Source: Bacteroidota bacterium
Lineage (GTDB): Bacteria > Bacteroidota > Bacteroidia > AKYH767-A > OLB10
Assembly: GCA_016722525.1 (NCBI GenBank)
Contig: JADKJB010000007.1
Coordinates: 62,001-126,000 of the forward strand
Direction of reading: 5' to 3'
DNA length: 64,000 bases
The notes under the pieces are model-generated. The model did not search any database and was not told the DNA's origin. It saw only the letters and a list, made by a program, of their open reading frames with translations. Shown here piece by piece: positions 54,953 through 63,151 of this stretch (positions are counted from its first letter, which is position 1; every line of letters begins with the position of its first letter). Made by a program: the position numbers and the translations under genes.

Positions 54953-55872
54953 GAATTTTAATGAGGCTCAAAATAAAACCATGCCGAAAGTAGGAGTGTG
55001 ACAATATGTTAAGCGTGTAAATATAGCGAAGGATAATGGTTAAATCAAGCCTCGACAAGTTTTCCAGGTATCAGACGCAAAAGAGTAGTGAATTATCTAA
55101 AATATCATTTTTGATTATCCAACTCAAATTGCCTTATTCATCTTAATTACAATTAATTATACACGACAATACAAATGCACTAGAAAAACCACTTATACTA
55201 GAAACACTCTTAAGAAGTGCTACTTGTAATCAATTTCATGCTAAACTGAAATTTATGTTGAAGATGTTTCAACTACAAGTTGATCCATCAGCTGAATTAA
55301 ATTGTACTAAGTGTATTGTTTTATCCTGTAGGTGGTTGTTACTCGAACGATAAAAAAGCATGCATGCCCTGCCCAGGCTTTGGCAATTACAAGCAATCCC
55401 CTGCATGTCTGACTTGCAGCTTGGAATGCCCGTTACAAAACAAAATTTAGAAATAAGTTACTATACTTTTGTTGATAGTGATTTTAATGTACTTTGCTTT
55501 TTGAAGTGGATTGATTCTGAAAAAAAGAACTTTAAAAGTTTTTTTCTCAAATTAAAAGTAGTAAATAAAATTTATCTGATCCCATTTTCCATAACCCGTT
55601 GATTTTGTTCGCGTGTAATTTGGTGGCAAAAACACATTCTGTTCGAGGCGCTATTTCTTTCAATTCTAAATCTGCATTCGTGAGCGCTGACCATTGGCAT
55701 GCACAAAACTTTAAGTACTATCGGGAAAATCAGTTATGTCAAGAATCCAGTAAAATGCATCCCGGACACTTCATGAATATAGTCCTTGGTAATTCTAAGA
55801 TTTCGATCATGTCAATCAGAAATCTAGAAACAATGGTATGCAAATGAAATCAGTATTGGTTAATTATTGTAA
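54953..55872. other. Gap of about 920 bases
   Basis: No convincing gene. Two open frames at 55360 and 55599 lack coding character. A cysteine-rich frame at 55256-55452 is listed separately. A CTACTT motif lies at 55220. Confidence 0.5.
55256..55452 (+). CDS. Possible short cysteine-rich peptide (one frame shift assumed)
   Basis: From ATG at 55256 the frame encodes MLKMFQLQVDPSAELNCTKC. After one extra T in the run near 55318 it continues with GGCYSNDKKACMPCPGF and ends near 55452 after SPACLTCSLECP. The joined frame would give about 65 residues with at least eight Cys in CxxC-like pairs. The join is inferred from a pattern of similar errors elsewhere. It might bind metal or be a modified peptide, or be chance. 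Confidence 0.25.
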
Positions 55873-56850
55873 TTATTGTAAGTTTTCACCCAAAGTCAAA
55901 ATCACATTCCCGGTCTTTTGTCCGCTTTCAACGTAACGATACGCCTCTACAATTTGTTCGATAGGGTAACTACGGTCGATGACAGGTTTGAATTTACCCG
56001 TTACAACGAGTTCCTTTAAAAACAGAATATCTTCTTTGCGAGTTGTTGGTATTGGGAATAGCACCTTTTTGCCTCCTAATAGAGGGGTTAACAAAGCCAG
56101 AAAAGGATTTTGCGACATATATCCCAACTCCGTCGACATATAAATTCCTTTCTCCTTTAAAAGTGGCTTACATTTTCCGAAGGAACTTTTTCCTACTGCA
56201 TCGAACACCACATCAAATTTCTGATTGATTTTAGTAAAATCCTGTTTGGTGTAGTCAATTACTTCATCAGCGCCAAGCGATTTAACCAAGGCTATGTTTT
56301 TGGTATCGCTGGTAGCTACCACTTCGGCTCCAAAATATTTTGCCAATTGCAAAGCCGAAGATCCAATTGCTCCCGTGGCACTATTAATTAAATAACGTTG
56401 GCCGGATTTTATTTTTGCTGACCTTAAATTACACAAGGCATAATGTGCACCTTCAGTAATTGCAGCGGCAATTTCAAAGGAAACACCATGAGGCATTGTT
56501 GCAATGGCTGCTTCTTCGGCTATAACCAAATATTCCGCATGAGCGCCGAACTGGAGATCATTGTACCCAAATACTTTATCGCCCGGTTTAAATGTAGTGA
56601 CAAATTTCCCCACCGATTCCACTGCTCCGGCAAATTCACAACCCAAAATCTTTTGTCTGGGCCGAAAGAGTCCGGCAAAAAAACGGACAATAAAATATTC
56701 GGCGCTACGGAATCCACAATCGGTGCGATTCACAGTGGCAGCATGCACTTTAACAAGGACTTCATTGTCCTTTGGAACAGGCTTAGCCACATCAGATAGC
56801 TTCGCCACTTCAGGTGGTCCATAGTTAGTATAAACGACTGCTTTCATCAT
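55873..56850 (-). CDS. Zinc-free MDR-family NAD(P)H oxidoreductase
   Basis: About 325 residues from ATG at 56850. N-terminal GroES-like domain (MKAVVYTNYGPPEVAKL; VKVHAATVNRTDCGFRS; GCEFAGAVESVGKFV; FKPGDKVFGY) and a Rossmann domain with the nucleotide loop NSATGAIGSSALQLAKYFGAEVVA. The zinc-ligand cysteines of alcohol dehydrogenases are absent, which fits quinone-oxidoreductase or enoyl-reductase-like members of the family. It likely reduces an activated double bond or quinone in the cytoplasm. Stands alone. Intact frame. Confidence 0.85.
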   Translation of the reverse strand: MMKAVVYTNYGPPEVAKLSDVAKPVPKDNEVLVKVHAATVNRTDCGFRSAEYFIVRFFAGLFRPRQKILGCEFAGAVESVGKFVTTFKPGDKVFGYNDLQFGAHAEYLVIAEEAAIATMPHGVSFEIAAAITEGAHYALCNLRSAKIKSGQRYLINSATGAIGSSALQLAKYFGAEVVATSDTKNIALVKSLGADEVIDYTKQDFTKINQKFDVVFDAVGKSSFGKCKPLLKEKGIYMSTELGYMSQNPFLALLTPLLGGKKVLFPIPTTRKEDILFLKELVVTGKFKPVIDRSYPIEQIVEAYRYVESGQKTGNVILTLGENLQ

Positions 56851-56953
56851 CGGTATAACAATACTCAAATTTGTTTCTTTACAAAAATAGCTAATTCAAT
56901 TAAGTTCCAGGTTATTTGAAAATAGCAATAAGGAATTAGAGCAGCTTTTATTT

Positions 56954-57646
56954 CTACTTACCACAATACTTAAGAAGTAATTTATCAGCATCCGATTTTC
57001 CTGAATTCTGAATAATTTGCCAATCCGCACAGGCTTTTGTCATGTCGCCTAACTTCATATGACAAACCCCACGATTATAAAGTGCATCAACATCAGTAGT
57101 GGATTGATTAATAAGAACGTCAAAATAGGGCAAAGCTTCCTGATACAATCCTTTTGAAGCTAAATCTGATCCAATGTTATAATAATTATTAAACAATATG
57201 GCGTCTTTGGAATATTCAAAATTCGATTCAACATAATAACCATAAAGCTGAGAATCACCTGCAATCAATCGCACATCTACAATTATAGTAATATCACAAA
57301 ACTGCTCATTAATGGTAGCTCTGTGCCACAATCCTTTACTTAATTTCAAACATTTTATTACATCCTGATTCAACTGGACGCTATTTGTGGAATCTATGAT
57401 CACAAAATCCTTCAATTCCCCTTCTTTGGTCAACATAAACTTGACAATAACTGCACCTTTTATTTCAAATTTAAAATCTCTCTCTTTTAAAAGAATATTT
57501 TCTAAAAAATACGACTTAATTGCCTTATCTCCATTCCCAAACCATGGAGGAGTAAATTTGTAAAGTGAAGTGCTGGATTGTGCCTGTGCAAATTGGGTCA
57601 CTGCAATAATAAATAGTGCACTTAAAGAGAGGAGTCTTTTTATCAT
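56954..57646 (-). CDS. Exported protein with TonB C-terminal-like domain and TPR
   Basis: A 230-residue protein with a signal peptide (LLSLSALFIIAVTQFAQA). Residues ~50-130 resemble the TonB CTD (GAVIVKFMLTKEGELKDFVIIDSTN; LNQDVIKCLKLSKGLWHRA). A C-terminal TPR-like pair follows (GLYQEALPYFDVLINQSTTDVDALYNRGVCHMKLGD). No membrane anchor remains after cleavage, so it is not a full TonB energiser. Similar stand-alone TonB-CTD proteins are common in Bacteroidota and of unknown role. Intact frame. Confidence 0.75.
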   Translation of the reverse strand: MIKRLLSLSALFIIAVTQFAQAQSSTSLYKFTPPWFGNGDKAIKSYFLENILLKERDFKFEIKGAVIVKFMLTKEGELKDFVIIDSTNSVQLNQDVIKCLKLSKGLWHRATINEQFCDITIIVDVRLIAGDSQLYGYYVESNFEYSKDAILFNNYYNIGSDLASKGLYQEALPYFDVLINQSTTDVDALYNRGVCHMKLGDMTKACADWQIIQNSGKSDADKLLLKYCGK

Positions 57647-57774
57647 TTAGCAAAGGAAAGCAAAATTCTTGTTTAAAAATAATTTGTTACGATAGCTTGA
57701 CTTCTATTCTTGTTTTTTCCAAATAAGCGTACTATAGATTCGTTATTTTCAATCATTTTCAAAATACAATTAGA

Positions 57775-57782
57775 TAAATTTG
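57775..57782 (+). promoter_or_regulatory. TAnnTTTG box for the LamG gene
   Basis: TAAATTTG, an exact -7 match 84 bases before the ATG. A CTCAAGTAG...TTTCTAC motif follows at 57791-57811, similar to the inverted repeat at 51283. Confidence 0.5.
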
Positions 57783-57865
57783 GCTATTGACTCAAGTAGA
57801 GATATTTCTACAATAAAAGATGCAAAACTATCCTAATTTTACGTCAAATATAAAACAACATCCAA

Positions 57866-59230
57866 ATGTCAACTAAATTCTATGCACTTGCGTTATTACT
57901 ACTAATTTCATTGAATGCTTCCTCACAAAATGCTTTGCGTTTTGATGGTACAGATGACTATGTTGAATCGGCTCTATCCGGACCAACAGGTTATAATTCA
58001 AGAACGGTTGAGGCATGGGTGAACATTTCTACGCAAACCAGTTCACAAAAAGTAGTTTTGGATTGGGGAGATATGGCTACCGGCAGCCGCTTTACACTGA
58101 ATGTAATTAGTGGCACTCCTCGTATCGAAGTTGGTAATAGCGGCTTCAGTTCATCTACATCAATGGCAATAAATACCTGGCACCATGTGGCTGCCACTTT
58201 TGACAATGCTGCTACACCTCAGTTAAAATTATATCTGGATGGTGTGCTTGTAAATAGCGGTGATTTCTCAGTTCCTGTCTATACTAGTGCCGCCAGTGGT
58301 ATTATCATTGGTCGGCGGAATGATGGAATCAACAATTTTCCGGGAATGATAGATGAAGTTCGAGTGTGGGATATTGTTAGAACGCAGAGTGAAATCAATG
58401 CAAATATGAACAAAGAGTTTTGCTCACAAATTCCCGGACTGGTTGCATATTATAATTTTAACCAAGGAGTAGCCGGTGGAATTAATACCAGTTTAACAAC
58501 TCTGTTCGATCTATCAGGGAATGCTAATAATGCTACTCTATATAATTTTGGACTAGCAGGAGCCAATTCAAATTATGTTGTCGGAGCTTCTTTAACCGGT
58601 AACTCTACATCTACCATAAGCCCATCTGCTTGTCAAAGTTACACTACTCCCAGTGGATTGAATACCTATACATCTTCCGGCATGTATCATGATACTATTC
58701 CAAACGCAAGCGGATGTGACTCTATTATCACCATCAATCTTACACTCACTTCAATTGATACAAGTGTAGCTTATTTAAGTGGTTCATTGCATGCGAATGC
58801 GCCTAACTCGGTTTATCAATGGCTCGACTGTAACAATAATTATGCACCAATTGCAGGAGCTACATTTCAAAACTTTGTTCCTGCAATAAATGGTTTTTAT
58901 GCTGTAAAAATTACAAAGTTCGGCTGCACTGATACATCTGCATGTCATGTAATCACAAATGTTGGAGTCTTCGAATTAAACAGCTTTGTTCCTTTTACAA
59001 TTTTTCCTGTTCCATTTCAAAATAACATCACAATTAGTTTCGATGGCACAATTCATGAATCAGAATATTTATTGAACGTGTTTGATCTGCAGGGGCGTGT
59101 AGTATATTGCTGCAAACAGAAAACATTAACTTCACAAAATATCGATACTGGCATGCTTGATCAGGGTGTTTATTTAATCGAAATAAATTTAGACAATTCT
59201 GTTTACAGACAAAAGATAGTGAAAGATTAA
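57866..59230 (+). CDS. LamG/ConA-like surface protein, T9SS-sorted
   Basis: A 454-residue protein with a short signal peptide (FYALALLLLISLNASSQ). Residues ~20-200 are a concanavalin A-like LamG domain (ALRFDGTDDYVE; RTVEAWVNIST; WHHVAATFDNA; LKLYLDGVLV; GMIDEVRVWDIVRT). A small beta domain with CDSIITINLTLTS follows, then an Ig-like segment and a T9SS type A sorting domain (IFPVPFQNNITISFDG; LDQGVYLIEINLDN). LamG units bind sugars or proteins, so a surface binding role is likely. Intact frame. Confidence 0.85.
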   Translation: MSTKFYALALLLLISLNASSQNALRFDGTDDYVESALSGPTGYNSRTVEAWVNISTQTSSQKVVLDWGDMATGSRFTLNVISGTPRIEVGNSGFSSSTSMAINTWHHVAATFDNAATPQLKLYLDGVLVNSGDFSVPVYTSAASGIIIGRRNDGINNFPGMIDEVRVWDIVRTQSEINANMNKEFCSQIPGLVAYYNFNQGVAGGINTSLTTLFDLSGNANNATLYNFGLAGANSNYVVGASLTGNSTSTISPSACQSYTTPSGLNTYTSSGMYHDTIPNASGCDSIITINLTLTSIDTSVAYLSGSLHANAPNSVYQWLDCNNNYAPIAGATFQNFVPAINGFYAVKITKFGCTDTSACHVITNVGVFELNSFVPFTIFPVPFQNNITISFDGTIHESEYLLNVFDLQGRVVYCCKQKTLTSQNIDTGMLDQGVYLIEINLDNSVYRQKIVKD

Positions 59231-59275
59231 TTGCTTAGTGAATAAGTAATTCATTCTTCACTTCTCACTAATCAA

Positions 59276-59420
59276 TTCTTACTATTCAATATTATTTTCT
59301 TTATTGAAGAGTGAGAATTAAAAATTGATTAGTGAATAGGTAAATCGTTCTTACTATTCATCATTATTCACTTTATTGAATAGTGAGAATCAAAAATTGA
59401 TTATTGAATAGGTAATTCGA
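59276..59420. repeat. Two tandem 72-bp repeats with internal inverted repeats
   Basis: Units begin at 59276 and 59348 and share most bases (TTCTTACTATTCA...AAAAATTGATTA.TGAATAGG). A 12-bp inverted repeat (CACTAATCAATT / AATTGATTAGTG) spans the first unit, so the transcript from the LamG gene could fold here. Too A+T rich for a classic terminator. Confidence 0.6.
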
Positions 59421-59444
59421 TTTTCACAAGTCAATTATCGCAAA

Positions 59445-59637
59445 TTAATTCCTCTTCACCATCTTGCCCTGAATGATTTCATCCTCATTTGAAATAGTTA
59501 AAACATATATTCCCGGAGCGAAGTCTGACAAATCAATTTTTTCTTTAGTTGAATTCCACGCTTGTACAAGAATAATTTTTCCGGTTAAATCCGTCAGTGT
59601 GATGGTTGAGTTATTGAATGGATTTGTCAGAATAAAT
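59445..59637 (-). pseudogene. Orphan T9SS sorting-domain remnant
   Basis: 64 codons open on the minus strand with the end of a type A sorting domain: NPFNNSTITLTDLTGKIIL, then SDFAPGIYVLTISNEDEII and a KMVKRN end. In-frame stops and non-coding sequence lie immediately upstream, so the rest of the secreted protein is gone. It has no start codon of its own. Confidence 0.7.
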
Positions 59638-59865
59638 TAAATTTCATACTTTTAAAATTGCACTTATTGGTTGAACAAAGCAATCAAAATGAAGTAATAA
59701 ATAAAAAGTTTGTGAAGTATTAATTACCGTTCACTTTATCACCATAAAACAATCCCTCTAATACCAACGCTTCAAAAATGATATTAAGAGATTTCGCTGA
59801 TCCATATGTGCTTTTTATCCAATTTGATATCGCTTGCAAAATAAATTCTAATTCTGTCTTTTTGC

Positions 59866-59882
59866 ATGATGAAAATCATCAT
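59866..59882. promoter_or_regulatory. Crp/Fnr-type palindrome upstream of the MCFS membrane gene
   Basis: ATGATGAAAATCATCAT: a perfect 6-bp inverted repeat whose core TGAT-N4-ATCA matches the Fnr-family half-site layout. A second, weaker copy with TGA and TCA lies at 59888-59900. The palindrome centre is 82 bases before the ATG at 59956. Confidence 0.45.
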
Positions 59883-59955
59883 AGGCCATGACATTCATCA
59901 TCCCTGACCTTTTGCCATATGATGCTCTTTGTATCTAATCCTAAATGGAAAAATC

Positions 59956-60627
59956 ATGTGTTTCTCAACAGGAGCCAGTATTGCAGCAGGATGTGTATTA
60001 ACCCTGGCCGGGGTGACAACATTGCGACAGACGCGCCACAAATCACAAGTTGCTTTCGCGGCAATTCCTCTATTGTTCGCTGTCCAGCAATTTAGTGAAG
60101 CTGTCGTTTGGCTATCCCTTACTTCTCCTGATTTTATTCATTGGCAATCTTTCTCTACATCCTTGTTCCTGATTTTTGCACAGGTAGTTTGGCCATTGTG
60201 GGTGCCCGTTTCGGTTCTAAGTCTTGAAAACAATCCTGCCAGAAAAAAAATTCTTCGTATACTCACAGGTATTGGCATAATTATATCTTCCTACCTGGCA
60301 TGGTGTCTGGTGAACTATCCCGTCAGGGCGGAAATTGAACAATCACATATTCATTACATTCTCGATTTCCCCTTGACACTTGCCTGGATTAGCGGCGTTT
60401 TGTACTTTATTTCTACGGTAATACCTACACTGGTTGCCTCCTTCAAAAAAGTGGCAATTTTGGGATTTACTATTCTGACATCTTACATCTTCACCAAATT
60501 TTTTTATGAAAACTATCTTATTTCAGTGTGGTGCTTTTTTGCGGCCGTAATAAGTGCGGTGATTCTTTACATTATTGTAGAAATTAATAAACCGGCTAAA
60601 ATTGCAATTGTACAATCTGTTGTTTGA
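59956..60627 (+). CDS. MCFS-type integral membrane protein (DUF6629-like)
   Basis: A 223-residue protein with about seven membrane helices; ATG at 59956 is chosen because it begins with MCFSTGASIAAG, the invariant start of this family. Other conserved features: QQFSEAVVWLSL and AQVVWPLWVPVSVL with glutamates and histidines facing the membrane. The function of the family is unknown; conserved polar residues inside helices suggest a cofactor or ion site. An Fnr-like box lies upstream. Confidence 0.75.
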   Translation: MCFSTGASIAAGCVLTLAGVTTLRQTRHKSQVAFAAIPLLFAVQQFSEAVVWLSLTSPDFIHWQSFSTSLFLIFAQVVWPLWVPVSVLSLENNPARKKILRILTGIGIIISSYLAWCLVNYPVRAEIEQSHIHYILDFPLTLAWISGVLYFISTVIPTLVASFKKVAILGFTILTSYIFTKFFYENYLISVWCFFAAVISAVILYIIVEINKPAKIAIVQSVV

Positions 60628-60905
60628 ACTATGCATCCATAAAACAAAAACTAACAATAAAGGAGACATATATTCCATAAATTTAAGTCGGGGAACGAGC
60701 TTTCGATCAGCCTTTATTATTTTCTATATCTTTTCAATTCAGAATAAATTCCATATTTATTGCTCGAGATTACGAATCAATTTTTCGTTCTGCATTTTAC
60801 ATTTTACATTCCCGATACATATGGATTAAGTTAAATTACATTCCTTCTAAAATGGAGTTTTTTCACTACCTTAGCCGCTCAATTTCAATTTCAATCCCAC
60901 ATACC

Positions 60906-61259
60906 ATGTCTACGCTCCCTCCTTGCCCCAAATGCAACTCTGTTTATGCTTATGAATCAGGGTCTTTACTGATGTGTCCGGAGTGCGGACATGAGTGGAG
61001 TGCTGTTGATGTTGCGGAGACTGCTGTTGCAGAAACGGATGGTGTTTTGGTGGTGAAAGATTCCAACGGCACTATTTTGGCAAGCGGCGACAGTGTGATC
61101 CTAATTAAAAATCTTCCTGTTAAAGGAGCGCCAAAACCCATTAAAGCAGGGACCAAAGTCAACAACATCAAACTCGTCGACAGCGACCATAATATCGATT
61201 GCCGCATTGAAGGCTTTGGCGCTATGGCGATTAAGTCGGAGTTTGTGCGGAAGGCGTGA
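60906..61259 (+). CDS. yjdM: Zinc-ribbon protein YjdM (PhnA family)
   Basis: A 117-residue protein; ATG at 60906 (MSTLPPCPKC) is the family start. The N-terminal zinc ribbon has CPKCNS and CPECGHEW. The C-terminal domain (GDSVILIKNLPVKG; GTKVNNIKLVD; HNIDCRIEGFGAMAIKSEFVRK) matches PhnA/YjdM. Despite the name, a role in phosphonate use is not established. Intact frame. Confidence 0.92.
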   Translation: MSTLPPCPKCNSVYAYESGSLLMCPECGHEWSAVDVAETAVAETDGVLVVKDSNGTILASGDSVILIKNLPVKGAPKPIKAGTKVNNIKLVDSDHNIDCRIEGFGAMAIKSEFVRKA

Positions 61260-61268
61260 TCGTAATTA

Positions 61269-62993
61269 CTATTTTTTCACAAAACCTTCTACAAAAAAAC
61301 CTGTTACTGTTTTTAAGTGCAAAAAGTAATAGCCGGGAGATAAATTTTTCACATCAAGGATTGTGCTATTGAATTTATCCTTTTTCATTATCGTTTCACC
61401 GAGGACATTAGTAATATAAATTGATTCAACAGAGTTACCAGTTGCTGTTTGAATATTCACAAAATCAGTTACAGGATTTGGGAAAAGCTCTATATCATTG
61501 TTACTATAATATTCCTGAATAGCTGTTGGTGACTGAACCATTTTGTGAACAAATCCAACCGCATTCAACCCACTGCTTATAAATTGGTATGTTGCAGGCC
61601 CCGGGTCGAAATCCACAGTGTCGCTGGTAAACCCTGCTGTATAAATTGATTCGTCAGGTCCGATGGCTATGGATCGCCCCCATTGAGAGGCCGGTCCTGC
61701 TATCGCCCCGGCATATACGAAAATGCCATTGGAATCCAGTTTTGAAATAAAGCAATCGCCACTGCCGGTTGGAGGAAACATTACAGTGCCTGGCCCCGGA
61801 TCAAAATCATCATTGCCGAAATAATTTCCGGTGGTATATACATTGCCGTCATCGTCTGTTGCAATCCCATGCCCTTCAGTACTGCCGATACCTCCCAGAT
61901 CACGGGCCCAGATAAATCCGCCTGCTGAGTCCAGCTTGAGTATGAATGCGCGTTCCGACCCGGTAGTAGTTAAGATCGCAGCGCCTGGCCCCGCATCAAA
62001 ATCAATGGTACCATAAAAGCATCCCGTTACCAAAATATTTCCTGAAGGGTCTCTGGTAATGTCGTATCCAATCTCTTCAGCCAAATTAGACCCAAATGTT
62101 TGCAGCCAGTTAAAGTTGTTACTGCCATCCAGACTTAAAATGAAAATGTCATTTTGTCCGGCTGAGGTAATGAGATTTGTTCCGGATCCGGGATCGAAAT
62201 CTGTTGCGCCATAAAAATGGCCAGTTATCACCACATCATTATTTTTGCTGATAACAATACTTTCACCAACCTGCTTTTTATCATCACCAAACTGTAACGC
62301 ATCCATATAATTTCCTGCACTATCCAGTTTCCACAAAAAAATATCATAGTGCCCTGCCGATGTAAGTATTGCCGTTCCGGAGCTTGGATCAAAATCAATA
62401 ATATCTTCAAAAAATCCGGTTGTGTAAACAACATTATTGGAATCGACAGCCATTCCATTAATCTCTTCCCCAAAAGCACCACCCGCATGTTTCACCCAAT
62501 TTAAAACTCCTGCGGTATCTATCTTTAATACGAAAAGATCCATAAATCCCAATGAGTAAAAGATGCCGGCAGATCCAAAAACTATTGAATCGCGAAAGGT
62601 GCCTGATATATACAAGTTTCCATCGTGGCCTAGTGCAATGGAGGCCCCATCATCCCTACCCGGTCCACCGAAAGTTTGCACCCAAATTAAATTTCCGGAG
62701 CTGTTGTGTTTGGTGATGAACACATCTGTCTGCCCCATTGAAGAAATTATTTGACTCCCCGTTCCGGGATCAAAATCCACTGTGCCGGCAAAGGAACCCG
62801 TTGTGTAAACGAATGCATCTGCATCCACTGTTACATCCGCGGCCAGACCCGTAATTAAATTACTACCGCTCTCGAAAGTCCGTACCCAGTCGAAAGTTTG
62901 ACCTTTAGAATGAAGTGGCATTACCAGAATGAGCAGTTGGGCAACGAACAATAAATTGTAGATTCGCATTGTTCCTAGAATCGTTTTATTCAT
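61269..62993 (-). CDS. T9SS-sorted SBBP-type beta-propeller protein
   Basis: A 574-residue protein; start ATG at 62993, signal peptide containing LLFVAQLLILVMPLHSKGQ. About eight repeats of ~55 residues carry the DFDPG.G...T..G..D.F..KLDS.G signature with GNVYTTGNF-type turns, a six- to eight-bladed propeller with acidic DFDPG loops that may bind calcium. A T9SS sorting domain ends it (LFPNPVTDFVNIQT; LSPGYYFLHLKTVT). No catalytic motif; probably a cell-surface binding protein. Intact frame. Confidence 0.85.
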   Translation of the reverse strand: MNKTILGTMRIYNLLFVAQLLILVMPLHSKGQTFDWVRTFESGSNLITGLAADVTVDADAFVYTTGSFAGTVDFDPGTGSQIISSMGQTDVFITKHNSSGNLIWVQTFGGPGRDDGASIALGHDGNLYISGTFRDSIVFGSAGIFYSLGFMDLFVLKIDTAGVLNWVKHAGGAFGEEINGMAVDSNNVVYTTGFFEDIIDFDPSSGTAILTSAGHYDIFLWKLDSAGNYMDALQFGDDKKQVGESIVISKNNDVVITGHFYGATDFDPGSGTNLITSAGQNDIFILSLDGSNNFNWLQTFGSNLAEEIGYDITRDPSGNILVTGCFYGTIDFDAGPGAAILTTTGSERAFILKLDSAGGFIWARDLGGIGSTEGHGIATDDDGNVYTTGNYFGNDDFDPGPGTVMFPPTGSGDCFISKLDSNGIFVYAGAIAGPASQWGRSIAIGPDESIYTAGFTSDTVDFDPGPATYQFISSGLNAVGFVHKMVQSPTAIQEYYSNNDIELFPNPVTDFVNIQTATGNSVESIYITNVLGETIMKKDKFNSTILDVKNLSPGYYFLHLKTVTGFFVEGFVKK

Positions 62994-63020
62994 TTAAATA
63001 GGATTCAAGCAATTACTTAA

Positions 63021-63028
63021 CAAATATA
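63021..63028 (-). promoter_or_regulatory. TAnnTTTG box for the SBBP propeller gene
   Basis: Minus-strand TATATTTG, exact -7 match, 28 bases before the ATG at 62993, supporting that start codon. Confidence 0.55.
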
Positions 63029-63151
63029 ATATATTATATTGTGCATGGCTGTAGACCAAAAGTATGAAATTCCGGTTGAAGATTAGCTTATGAGAATTAG
63101 ATAGCGACAACCTACCATATCACCACACACCCTGATGAAACACTGATCCAA

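Noticed and set aside
55360..55847. Two plus-strand open frames of about 80 codons
   Set aside because: No start context, no motif and no coding bias; the first overlaps the more coding-like cysteine-rich frame.
60602..60829. 75-codon plus-strand frame after the MCFS gene
   Set aside because: Overlaps the MCFS gene end and has random composition rich in Phe, Ile and His from A+T-rich DNA.
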